A stretch of 22,081 nucleotides of DNA from CAZKTO01 sp964555685 (GTDB taxonomy: Bacteria > Chloroflexota > Dehalococcoidia > SHYB01): positions 1-22,081 of the forward strand of contig CAZKTO010000052.1 of the NCBI GenBank assembly GCA_964555685.1, read 5' to 3'. Below, piece by piece: positions 12,344 through 18,894 of this stretch (position 1 is its first letter; every line of letters begins with the position of its first letter). The translations under genes and the position numbers were made by a program. The notes beneath the pieces were generated by a model. It was not told the origin of the DNA. It saw nothing but the letters and a program-made list of their open reading frames with translations, and searched no databases.

Positions 12344-13168
12344 TCACAGCTCCTGAGCGGCCTGCCAGAACATGGCGCCCGCCACCGCAAATAATACCAC
12401 CCCCAGGGCGGTGAGCAGCGCCGGCGGGCTCAGGCGGCCCGTGAGACGCGCTCCATAGTAGCTCCCCACCATCGACGCGCCGCCCATCAACCCCAGTACC
12501 GGCCAGTCGATCTCGCCGCCGGCCAGGTGCCCGGCCACGCCCGCGATGCCGGTGACAAGCCCCACGGCCATGTTCGTCCCCACGGCGGACCGGGGCTCCA
12601 TGTTGAGCACGCGCAGCATCGCGGGGAGCCGCAGGCTGCCCAGGATCAGCCCCACGAGGCCGCCCAGGCCGCCGATGACGAGGCCGATGGCCGCCTCCTG
12701 CGCCACGCGCCAGCGAGTGAGGGGCGCGCCCCGACGGGTCGGGGCCGGCGCATCGCCCTCGCGCATCATCGACCGCGCCTGGACGAGCGCGCTCACGCCG
12801 CCCTGGACGATGGCGATGGCGAAGATGAGCAGGAGCGCGCCCGTGGCCACCTCGTCGCTGAAGAACCCGCCGGCGAAGGCGCCCAGGACGGCCGACGGCG
12901 CCATGACCAGGAAGACGCGCCGGTCCACCAGCCCCTCGCGCAGGTGCCGCCACGTGGCGCCCGCCGCCGCCACGGCGCTGATGCCGATGTTGGTGCCCGC
13001 AGCCCCCGGCGCCGAGCCCAGCAGGTAGTAGACCAACGGCAGCCGGAGGTTGCCCAGCACCAGGCCCACCATCCCCCCGGCCAGGCCCAGAAGCCCGCCA
13101 ACGCCGATGGAGAGGACGACCTGGGCCCAGAACGGCGCCCCGGACGGTTCGCTGAGGGAGAGGAGCAT
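12344..13168 (-). CDS. TauE/SafE (TSUP) family membrane permease
   Basis: A 274-residue inner-membrane protein with the internal duplication typical of the family. Repeat 1 has GLLGLAGGMVGLVLGNLRLP (25-44) and AAGTNIGISAV (56-66). Repeat 2 has GGLGGLVGLILGSLRLP (166-182) and AVGTNMAVGLV (195-205). About eight helices are visible. Members export or import sulfite, sulfoacetate or other small organic anions. The central linker (about 137-153) contains APTRRGA, encoded by the palindrome at 12728-12745. The gene separates hisA from hisF, which is unusual; it faces an anion-type ABC importer across hisF, but a functional link is only a guess. Confidence 0.92.
   Translation of the reverse strand: MLLSLSEPSGAPFWAQVVLSIGVGGLLGLAGGMVGLVLGNLRLPLVYYLLGSAPGAAGTNIGISAVAAAGATWRHLREGLVDRRVFLVMAPSAVLGAFAGGFFSDEVATGALLLIFAIAIVQGGVSALVQARSMMREGDAPAPTRRGAPLTRWRVAQEAAIGLVIGGLGGLVGLILGSLRLPAMLRVLNMEPRSAVGTNMAVGLVTGIAGVAGHLAGGEIDWPVLGLMGGASMVGSYYGARLTGRLSPPALLTALGVVLFAVAGAMFWQAAQEL
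12728..12745. repeat. Palindromic core repeat inside the TauE/SafE gene
   Basis: GCCCCGAC-GG-GTCGGGGC, an 18-bp palindrome in the central loop of the permease gene, read in frame as APTRRG. Confidence 0.85.
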
Positions 13169-13237
13169 GTCAGGCGTCCCGGCGATGGGACAGGAGCGGC
13201 GGCGAGCCGGGCATCGTCACGGCGCGCCACAGGCGCC

Positions 13238-13981
13238 TCATCCCGACGCTAGAGTCGGGAAGCCGCGGGCGCGCTCCACCGCCTCCCGCAGGTCGATCGC
13301 GCCCGTGTAGATCGCCCGGCCCACGATGGCCCCCTCGGCGCCCGCGCGCGCCAGGCGCTCCAGGTCGTCCAGCGTCGAGACGCCCCCCGACGCGATAACG
13401 GCCGCCTTGGTCGCGCGGACCGCCTCCTCGACGCCGGCGATGGACGGGCCCGCCATCGCCCCGTCGCGCGAGATGTCCGTGTAGACGAAGCGCCGGACGC
13501 CCGCGGCCTCCATGCGCCGCATGAGCTCGATGGCGCGGACCGGTTGGGCCTTGAGCCACCCGTGCGTCGCCACCATCCCCTCGCGGGCGTCCACGCCCAC
13601 CACGATGGCCTCGCCGTAGCGCTCCACCGCTCGCGCCACCAGGCCGGGGTCCTCCGCCGCGGCCGTCCCCAGCACCGCGCGGGCGGCTCCGGCGGCGAGC
13701 GCATCCGCCAGCGCCTCCATCGTCCGGAGCCCGCCGCCCGTCTGGACCGGCACGGCCACCGCCCGGGCGATGGCGCGGACGATCTCCACCTGGACGGGCC
13801 GTCCCCCGGCGGCGCCATCCAGGTCCACCACGTGGAGACGCGGCGCGCCGCAGGCCTCCCACCGCCGCGCCACCGCCACCGGGTCGTCCGAGAACACCGT
13901 CTCCCTGGCGAAGTCGCCCTGGAGCAGACGCACGCAGCGCCCGCCGCGCAGGTCGATGGCCGGGATCACTTCAAAGCCCAC
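13238..13981 (-). CDS. hisA: Phosphoribosylformimino-5-aminoimidazole carboxamide ribotide isomerase (ProFAR isomerase)
   Basis: A 247-residue barrel enzyme that isomerises ProFAR to PRFAR in histidine synthesis. I chose GTG 13981, with AAGGGG upstream, because it yields MGFEVIPAIDLRGGRCVRL; the frame is open to 14014. The catalytic pair is D10 (PAIDLRGG) and D131 (VVGVDAREG), and TDISRDGAM (168-176) and ASGGVSTLDDL (197-207) are phosphate-loop motifs. It follows hisH by 48 bp. The last residues FPTLASG are encoded by a small inverted repeat (TCCCGAC...GTCGGGA, 13241-13260), so the C-terminus may have been reshaped by a repeat. Confidence 0.96.
   Translation of the reverse strand: MGFEVIPAIDLRGGRCVRLLQGDFARETVFSDDPVAVARRWEACGAPRLHVVDLDGAAGGRPVQVEIVRAIARAVAVPVQTGGGLRTMEALADALAAGAARAVLGTAAAEDPGLVARAVERYGEAIVVGVDAREGMVATHGWLKAQPVRAIELMRRMEAAGVRRFVYTDISRDGAMAGPSIAGVEEAVRATKAAVIASGGVSTLDDLERLARAGAEGAIVGRAIYTGAIDLREAVERARGFPTLASG
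13241..13260. repeat. Inverted repeat at the 3' end of hisA
   Basis: TCCCGAC (13241-13247), loop GCTAGA, GTCGGGA (13254-13260). It resembles a shortened form of the palindromic core and encodes the last residues of HisA just before its TGA at 13238-13240. It could also act as a weak stem after translation ends. Confidence 0.5.
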
Positions 13982-14029
13982 GGGGGACCCCTTTGAGCGG
14001 TCGGCGGAGCGCACGGCGACGGGCCGGCC

Positions 14030-14656
14030 TCAGCCCGCGGCGCCGACGATCCGCTCGACGAAGTTGCGGTAGAGCCGCAGCCCCAGCTCCCCGCTCTTCT
14101 CCGGGTGGAACTGGGTGCCCACCAGGGCGCCCCTGCCGATCGCGCTGCAGAAGCCCCCTCCGTAGTCGGTGCTCCCGACGACGACAGCCCCGTCCGCTGG
14201 CTCTGGATAGTAGCTGTGGACGAAGTAGAAGTTCGAGGAGTCCGGAACCCCGGCGAAGAGGGGGTGCTCCCGCTGGAGCGTCACCTGGTTCCAGCCCATG
14301 TGGGGGACCTTGAGTCCCGTCGTCAGGCGGCGCACGCGGCCCTTGAGCACGGCCAGGCACTCGGCGCCGTCCTCCTCGGAGCTCTCAAAGAGGACCTGGA
14401 GCCCCACGCAGACGCCGAAGAAGGGCCGCCCGGCGTCGATCACCGAGTGGATGACCTCCACCATGCCCCGGGCCGAGAGGTTGGTCATGGTGTCCAGGGC
14501 GGCGCCCACGCCCGGCAGGACCACGGCATCCGCCGCGGCGACGGCCCTCGGGTCGGTGGTCACCTCGCCGGGGTAGCCGATGCACTCGAAGGCCTTGGCC
14601 ACGCTCCGAAGGTTCCCGGCGCCGTAGTTGATGATGGCGATCCTGGGCTGGGCCAC
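14030..14656 (-). CDS. hisH: Imidazole glycerol phosphate synthase, glutamine amidotransferase subunit
   Basis: A 208-residue class I glutamine amidotransferase that supplies ammonia to HisF. The nucleophile is C83 in FGVCVGLQVLF, and the His-Glu pair is H184 and E186 in QFHPEKSG. The N-terminus MAQPRIAIINYGAGN is the standard HisH start. GTG 14656 is preferred because AGGTGAGG lies 6 nt upstream; GTG 14668 overlaps the stop of the preceding gene by 4 bp and is possible. The gene stands between a lipoprotein hydrolase and hisA on the - strand. Confidence 0.95.
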   Translation of the reverse strand: MAQPRIAIINYGAGNLRSVAKAFECIGYPGEVTTDPRAVAAADAVVLPGVGAALDTMTNLSARGMVEVIHSVIDAGRPFFGVCVGLQVLFESSEEDGAECLAVLKGRVRRLTTGLKVPHMGWNQVTLQREHPLFAGVPDSSNFYFVHSYYPEPADGAVVVGSTDYGGGFCSAIGRGALVGTQFHPEKSGELGLRLYRNFVERIVGAAG

Positions 14657-14664
14657 GAGGCGCC

Positions 14665-15399
14665 TCACCTGTTCTTTTCCAGGAACCCGACGATCAGGTC
14701 ACGGGCGGCGTCGCCCCGGTCCCCGCTCAGGAGGTCCGTGCCATGGGCGCCGCCGGGGAGTATCTGGATCTGCTTCGGCTCCTTGGCCACGTCGAACATG
14801 CGCCGGGCGTCGCGGACGGCGTCGCCATCGCCCTCGGCGGCGATGAAGAGCTTGGGCGCGGCGATCCGCTCGGCGCCGGGCAGGGCCGCCATGCCCCGGA
14901 TGGAGGCCGGGGCCGAGAGGCTGACCACGCCCAGCACGTCCTCCCGGGCCGCGACCTTGAGAGAGGCGGTGCCGCCCATGCTGGCGCCGACGAGGAAGAG
15001 CTTGCGGCGCTGGTTGCCGCGCAGGAACCGGGCCGCCGCCGATACGTCGCCATCGGCGATGCCAACCTCTTTCTCCCCCGGCGAGCGGCCGTGGCCCCGG
15101 AAATCGAAGCTCAGCACCTGAAAGCCCCGGGCGGCCAGATGCTCCGCGAAGCGGTCCCAGGCCGAGAGGTCGCTGTCCAGCATGTGCGCCAGGACGACGC
15201 CCGCCCCGCCCGGCGCTCCATAGATGCGCCCGTTCAGCACCAGCCCGTCCTCGGCCACGAACCGGACGCCCTGCCCCGTCCCCGGCCCGCCGCCCGGCGA
15301 GTCGCACGCGGCCAGGACGAGGGCGAGGGCGGCCAGGGCCAGGAGCGCTGCCGCCAGGCCCCTACGCCCGGCGGCCAACCAGGACCTCGGGATCGGCAT
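14665..15399 (-). CDS. Alpha/beta hydrolase, predicted lipoprotein
   Basis: A 244-residue serine hydrolase with an N-terminal lipoprotein signal: basic start, hydrophobic run and lipobox LAAC with C32. The nucleophile elbow is GASMGG with S140, the acid is probably in EGDGD (189-193), and the His is H219 in GGAHGTDLL. VLSFDFRGHGRSPGE (95-109) and VVLAHM with D75 nearby (68-75) are typical of dienelactone hydrolase-like and lysophospholipase-like members. Start ATG 15399 lies inside the end of the cobalamin adenosyltransferase gene (38-bp overlap); a downstream TTG at 15378 is possible. It should act outside the cytoplasmic membrane on esters or lipids; the substrate is unknown, and its place just upstream of hisH looks incidental. 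Confidence 0.85.
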   Translation of the reverse strand: MPIPRSWLAAGRRGLAAALLALAALALVLAACDSPGGGPGTGQGVRFVAEDGLVLNGRIYGAPGGAGVVLAHMLDSDLSAWDRFAEHLAARGFQVLSFDFRGHGRSPGEKEVGIADGDVSAAARFLRGNQRRKLFLVGASMGGTASLKVAAREDVLGVVSLSAPASIRGMAALPGAERIAAPKLFIAAEGDGDAVRDARRMFDVAKEPKQIQILPGGAHGTDLLSGDRGDAARDLIVGFLEKNR

Positions 15400-15919
15400 C
15401 CTTGTTCTCGTAGCGCGCCAGGGTGTAGACATAGTCCGAGAGCCGGTTGAGGTAGCGGACGATCTCGCCGTTGGTCACCATGCCCTCCGCGGCCAGGGCG
15501 ACGACCCGGCGCTCGGCCCGGCGGACGATCGTTCGCGCCAGATCGAGGGCCGCCGAGCCCGGACTGGCCCCCGGAACGATAAAGGTGGGCGGCATGGCGA
15601 CCTCCGCCTCCACCTGCTCGATCGCCCGCTCCAACTCCTCGACCATCGCGGCGGTGACACGCTGAAAGTGCCGGTCGAACTTCTCGTACTCGGCCACGTC
15701 GATGGCGAGCTCAGCGGCGACGGTGAAGAGCCGCTTCTGGACCTGGAGGACTGCCTCCTTGACTCTGGGATAGCGGGAGAGGGCCCGGGCCAGGCCCAGG
15801 GCGGCCACCGCCTCGTCCACCGTTCCGTAGGCCTCGACGCGCGGGTCGCTCTTGGGGACGCGGCCGCCGTACAGGAGACCCGTCTGGCCCCGATCGCCCC
15901 GTTTGGTGACGATGCTCAT
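15362..15919 (-). CDS. pduO: Cob(I)yrinic acid a,c-diamide adenosyltransferase, PduO type
   Basis: A 185-residue helical-bundle enzyme that transfers adenosine from ATP to cob(I)alamin, producing the cofactor of adenosylcobalamin enzymes such as methylmalonyl-CoA mutase. The ATP loop SIVTKRGDRGQTGLLYGGR (2-20) and the motif DPRVEAYGTVDEA (25-37) are diagnostic, as are RTIVRRAERRVV and YLNRLSDYVYTLAR near the C-terminus. Family proteins are about 180-190 residues, so it is full length. There is no Shine-Dalgarno before ATG 15919. Instead an extended -10 promoter sits so close that the mRNA should begin about 3 nt before the start codon. The next gene overlaps its 3' end. Confidence 0.95.
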   Translation of the reverse strand: MSIVTKRGDRGQTGLLYGGRVPKSDPRVEAYGTVDEAVAALGLARALSRYPRVKEAVLQVQKRLFTVAAELAIDVAEYEKFDRHFQRVTAAMVEELERAIEQVEAEVAMPPTFIVPGASPGSAALDLARTIVRRAERRVVALAAEGMVTNGEIVRYLNRLSDYVYTLARYENKDADPEVLVGRRA

Positions 15920-15928
15920 GGCAGCGTG

Positions 15929-15937
15929 ATTATAGCA
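15929..15937 (-). promoter_or_regulatory. Extended -10 promoter of pduO giving a near-leaderless mRNA
   Basis: On the - strand the sequence reads TGC-TATAAT, with TATAAT at 15934-15929, a perfect -10 with the TG extension. No good -35 lies at 16-18 bp, which is usual for extended -10 promoters. The expected start point is near 15922, about 3 nt before the ATG at 15919. Confidence 0.7.
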
Positions 15938-15972
15938 CCGGCGCTCCCTGGCAACGGAAGAGCGGCGGCCAA

Positions 15973-16006
15973 AAGCGCGGGCCGCGCTCCAGGGAGCGCG
16001 GCCCGC
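15973..16006 (-). terminator. Rho-independent terminator of the TPR/HIRAN-like gene
   Basis: GCGGGCCGCGCTCC (15977-15990) and GGAGCGCGGCCCGC (15993-16006) form a perfect 14-bp stem with a 2-nt loop. On the - strand it is followed by GCTTTT. It begins 31 bp after the stop codon. Confidence 0.8.
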
Positions 16007-16036
16007 TGCTTACCGTATCGAGCGGTGAACCGGGGC

Positions 16037-16864
16037 CTAGTAGTCGTCCTCGTCGTCGGCGCCCGCGTGGACGGGCCGGCGCGGGCCACGCCTGTCGTGC
16101 GGCTCCTCGTCGCCCGTCTCGTCCCACTCCTCGGCGCGGCCCTGAGGAGCATCCTCGTCCTCATCCTGGCCGACGTGGTAGGCCCCCTTCCAGACGTAGG
16201 GGCGGAAGCCCTCCAGCCCCCTGGGCGCGAAGGAGAGGCGCCCGCGCTGGCTCACGTGCTGGTGAGTCTCCCGGACGAAGACCTTGACCCCGTTGGCGTC
16301 GATGCTGATCACCGCCGCGGCGTACTTGTTCCCGCCGCGCATGAAGCCCAGGAGGCGCAGGCCCACCTTGGGCTCCACCGTGCCCAGGACCTCCCCGTCG
16401 GCGTTCTTGACCACCAGGCGATGGTCCGCCGGCTCGAGACGCACCGGCTCCCCCGCCGAGACCCGGGCCAGCGCCTCTTTGGGAGCCGTCTCGACCAGGG
16501 AGATGATACCCGTCTTACCCGTCTCTTCGATAAAGAACTGGGGCGGCACGCGGGCGTGCTGGGCCCGGCCCCGGGCGCCGGCGCGCAGGAGCCCAAGCCG
16601 CTCCAGGTTCTTCTTAGCGATGGTGTTGTTGGGCGAGATGGCCAGGGCCTTGGCGAAGGCCTCCCGGGCCCTATCGTAGTGCCCCAGCTCGCTCTCGGCC
16701 TTGCCCAGCCGGTTCCACGCCTCGACGTCGTTCGGGTCGCTCTCCAGGACCAGCCGGTTGGCCGCCACAGCGTCCGCCCAGCGGCTCTCCATGGCCGCGT
16801 TGATCGCCTGCTTGGCGCGTTCCCGCCGCAGGCGGGTCTGCTCGTCCGTTCGTTGCACTTCCAT
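16037..16864 (-). CDS. TPR protein with a HIRAN-like C-terminal domain and acidic tail
   Basis: A 275-residue protein starting at ATG 16864, with GGGAGG about 10 nt upstream. Residues about 14-80 form two TPR repeats (ADAVAANRLVLESDPNDVEAW and DRAREAFAKALAISPNN, read as A-x3-Y/W helical pairs). Residues about 110-205 form a beta-rich domain with VRLEPADHRLVV, DGEVLGTVEPKVG, GGNKYAAAVISI and VKVFVRET. This resembles the HIRAN fold, a nucleic-acid-end binding domain found with helicases; that link is from pattern only. The tail (233-275) is dominated by Asp/Glu with some Arg and ends DDEDDY. It is a single-gene transcript with its own promoter and terminator. Function unknown; TPR scaffolding or a stress-related nucleic-acid role is a guess. 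Confidence 0.8.
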   Translation of the reverse strand: MEVQRTDEQTRLRRERAKQAINAAMESRWADAVAANRLVLESDPNDVEAWNRLGKAESELGHYDRAREAFAKALAISPNNTIAKKNLERLGLLRAGARGRAQHARVPPQFFIEETGKTGIISLVETAPKEALARVSAGEPVRLEPADHRLVVKNADGEVLGTVEPKVGLRLLGFMRGGNKYAAAVISIDANGVKVFVRETHQHVSQRGRLSFAPRGLEGFRPYVWKGAYHVGQDEDEDAPQGRAEEWDETGDEEPHDRRGPRRPVHAGADDEDDY

Positions 16865-16889
16865 CTGTGACAATCCTCCCGAAGTCCGC

Positions 16890-16918
16890 ATTCTACGCCT
16901 GGCGACGGAATTCGTCAA
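16890..16918 (-). promoter_or_regulatory. Sigma-70 promoter, proximal, for the TPR gene
   Basis: TTGACG (16918-16913), 17-bp spacer, TAGAAT (16895-16890): five of six matches in each box with ideal spacing. The expected start point is near 16883, leaving about 18 nt with GGGAGG before ATG 16864. Confidence 0.75.
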
Positions 16919-17023
16919 GCCCCTGGTGTGCAAGTCTGCCCCAATTCGCAACTGGTCCATCGCCACCATCGTTATATCGGATGCAGCGGCCCTCCAAAAG
17001 GGTACACCAGCCTCTTGCCCATC

Positions 17024-17052
17024 ATTATGCAAGGTCAAAACGCATTTTACAA
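17024..17052 (-). promoter_or_regulatory. Possible distal promoter for the TPR gene
   Basis: TTGTAA (17052-17047), 17-bp spacer, CATAAT (17029-17024). The -10 matches at five of six. One arm of the AACGCATTTT inverted repeat lies across the spacer, so a binding site overlapping this promoter is possible. Confidence 0.45.
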
Positions 17053-17232
17053 GGGGTTTTGGCGCCAATTTATAAAGAATCTTCAAAATGCGTTGAATCG
17101 GCGCCTCGGCCATGACGCTACCCTCGGCACGGCCGGGCGTCAAGCCCTCGATGGCAGAACGACGGCCGAGCGTCCCGGGTTAGGGGCCTGCGGCCCAGAC
17201 GCCGTCAGAAGGCATGAACGCATCCCGAAATT

Positions 17233-17255
17233 CCCTCCCCCTTGACGGGGGAGGG
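17233..17255. repeat. C/G hairpin next to the 77-bp repeat
   Basis: CCCTCCCCC (17233-17241), loop TTGAC, GGGGGAGGG (17247-17255), a perfect 9-bp stem. The block GGGGTGGGGGTGA at 17374-17388 looks like its natural continuation, with the 77-bp repeat lying between the two parts. Confidence 0.65.
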
Positions 17256-17282
17256 TGAGCGCCTGCCCTATTCTTAGCCGAA

Positions 17283-17359
17283 GCCCTGAGCCGTAGCCGC
17301 GAGCTTGCTTGAGCCGAGCGGAGCGAGCCCTGAGCGAAGTCGAAGGGGTGGCGGTCAGC
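17283..17359. repeat. 77-bp direct repeat, copy B
   Basis: Matches 8152-8228 at 75 of 77 positions and in the same orientation. It lies in the gene-free region downstream of the DPM1-like gene. Confidence 0.9.
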
Positions 17360-17649
17360 GACAGGTGAAGCCGAAGGGGTGGGGGTGAAACCTACAGAGA
17401 CAAGCATTGACATCTAAACAAGGTGCAGTTGGAGTCTGGAACCTAACCCCCTGTCCCCCTTCCCTAAAGAAGAAGGGGGTATCGTCCCTCTCCCTTTAGG
17501 AGAGAGCTTGTCCCGAGTCCTTCGAGGGGGACAGGAGGGAGAGAGCCATCTCCGGCATGCAGAGCCTTGGTTTAGAAACTTATGCTTCCCTCAGTAATCT
17601 GATGACCCGCATTTCGGGATAGCTTCACAGGACGGCTGCTGGGGCGGCC

Positions 17650-18417
17650 CTACCGCCGGCGCAGGCCGATCGCCGCCACGCGCCACAGCGCCTCGGCCAC
17701 GATCCAAGGCGACATCTTGGACCGGCCGCTCCCACGCTTGGCGAAGCGGATGGGATGCTCGACGACACGATAGCCGCGACGCTGGCAGGCCCACGCCACC
17801 TCCACCTGGAAGGCGAAGCCATGGCTCCTGACGGCCCTCAGATCGAGCCCCGCCAGCGCCTCCCGCCGGAAGCACTTGAAGCCCGTGGTGGCGTCCTTGA
17901 CGCGCAGCCCCAGCGCCAGCCGCGCGAAGAGCGAGCCGCCCCGGCTCAAGAGGAGCCGGCCGATCCCCCATCCGGCCTCCACGCCGCCGCCACGGACCCA
18001 CCGCGATCCCGCCACCACGTCCGCCTCCCTCGCCCGCTCCAGCATCCCCGGGATCGACTCCGGCGCATGGGAGAGATCGGCGTCCATCTGGATAACGTAG
18101 CCGGCGCCGGCGCGCAGCGCCTCCTCGAAGCCTGCCACGTAGGCGCTCCCGATGCCGAGCTTGGCGCCGCGGCGCAGCACGCGGACCCGCCCCCCGTGCT
18201 CGGCGCCCAAACGCTCCGCCACCTCGGCCGTGCCATCGGGCGAGGCGTCGTCCACCACCAGCACCTCGAGGCCGGGGATGCCCAGCGCCATCAAACGCTC
18301 CACGAGGCGTGGCAGGTTGCGCGCCTCGTTGTAGGTGGGGGTGACGACGACGACCCTGGGCCCGATGCCCGCTGGCATGTCACGCAGGGAAGAGGGTCCT
18401 GGGCCAGCGGAGGTCAC
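17650..18417 (-). CDS. Polyprenol-phosphate mannosyltransferase-like GT2 glycosyltransferase (DPM1 type)
   Basis: A 255-residue family 2 glycosyltransferase. The motifs are VVVVTPTYNEARNL (22-35), VLVVDDASPDGT (52-63), QMDADLSHAPESIPGM (110 onward; the metal-binding D-x-D is D112 and D114), VAGSRWVRGGGVE and TTGFKCFRREAL. MDADLSH and GSRWVRGG are characteristic of dolichol/polyprenol monophosphomannose synthases, which move mannose from GDP-mannose to a lipid carrier. No transmembrane segments follow the catalytic domain. GTG 18417 is chosen because GGGAG lies about 8 nt upstream; ATG 18378 gives a shorter version that still contains the whole fold. It ends the - strand group that starts at thrB. 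Confidence 0.88.
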   Translation of the reverse strand: MTSAGPGPSSLRDMPAGIGPRVVVVTPTYNEARNLPRLVERLMALGIPGLEVLVVDDASPDGTAEVAERLGAEHGGRVRVLRRGAKLGIGSAYVAGFEEALRAGAGYVIQMDADLSHAPESIPGMLERAREADVVAGSRWVRGGGVEAGWGIGRLLLSRGGSLFARLALGLRVKDATTGFKCFRREALAGLDLRAVRSHGFAFQVEVAWACQRRGYRVVEHPIRFAKRGSGRSKMSPWIVAEALWRVAAIGLRRR

Positions 18418-18455
18418 AGGCGCGTCTCCCGCGCAGGGCGCGACGCGATGGGGGG

Positions 18456-18863
18456 CTACACCTCGCCCTGGGCCTTCAGGCGCCGGTGCTCCACCATGCT
18501 GCACCGGTCCATCACCACGTCGAGGCCGCCGCGCCGGGCGATCCCGGCCGCCTCATCGCTGACGATGCCGATCTGGAGCCACAGGGCCTTCGCCCCGATG
18601 GCCACGGCGTCCCGCGCGATGGGCGGCGTCTCCTCCGGCCTGCGGAAGACGTCCACCAGGTCCACCGGCTCCGGGACCGACTTGAGGTCCGGGTAGGACC
18701 GCTCTCCCAGAATGCGCTCCGCGGCGGGGTTCACCGGGATGATGCGATAGCCCTGCTGCTGAAGGTACTTGGCCACCTCGTGGCTGTCCCGCCCCGGCTT
18801 GGGCGAAAGGCCCACCACGGCGATCGTCTTGCTCTCTTTCAAGATCCCCTGAATGTCGCGCAT
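18456..18863 (-). CDS. CoA-binding Rossmann domain protein (YccU type)
   Basis: A 135-residue single-domain protein with the CoA-binding fold related to succinyl-CoA synthetase alpha. Visible are IAVVGLSPKPGRDSHEVAKYL (14-34, read as the nucleotide loop VVGLSPKPGRDS), a strand IIPVNP, GERSYPDL, VDLVDVFRRPEETP (66-80) and LWLQIGIVSDEAA, with a final catalytic-like stretch VMDRCSMVEH. The start ATG 18863 has AAAGGAG 4 nt upstream. Function in vivo is poorly known across the family; it probably binds CoA or a related nucleotide. It sits 31 bp after one glycosyltransferase gene and 38 bp before another, in the same direction. Confidence 0.88.
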   Translation of the reverse strand: MRDIQGILKESKTIAVVGLSPKPGRDSHEVAKYLQQQGYRIIPVNPAAERILGERSYPDLKSVPEPVDLVDVFRRPEETPPIARDAVAIGAKALWLQIGIVSDEAAGIARRGGLDVVMDRCSMVEHRRLKAQGEV

Positions 18864-18894
18864 CGTGCTCCTTTCCCGGGGCCGCCGCTAGGCC

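Larger units (their letters stand above)
16865..17649. other. 785-bp gene-free, repeat-rich region with two promoters
   Basis: There is no supported gene here. It holds two - strand promoters for the TPR gene (16890-16918 and 17024-17052), an inverted repeat AACGCATTTT/AAAATGCGTT (17039-17048, 17085-17094), a hairpin CCCTCCCCC-TTGAC-GGGGGAGGG (17233-17255), the second copy of the 77-bp repeat (17283-17359), and C/G-rich blocks CCTAACCCCCTGTCCCCCTT and AGAAGGGGGT (17442-17480). Much of it looks like piled-up intergenic repeats downstream of the DPM1-like gene. Confidence 0.7.

Noticed and set aside
12237..12953. N-terminal extension of the hisF frame
   Set aside because: HisF begins MLTKRIIPCLDVD; the upstream frame runs through repeats and antisense permease sequence.
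16865..17143. 93-residue N-terminal extension of the TPR gene
   Set aside because: The region contains two good promoters and a ribosome binding site for ATG 16864, and the extended sequence has no family features.
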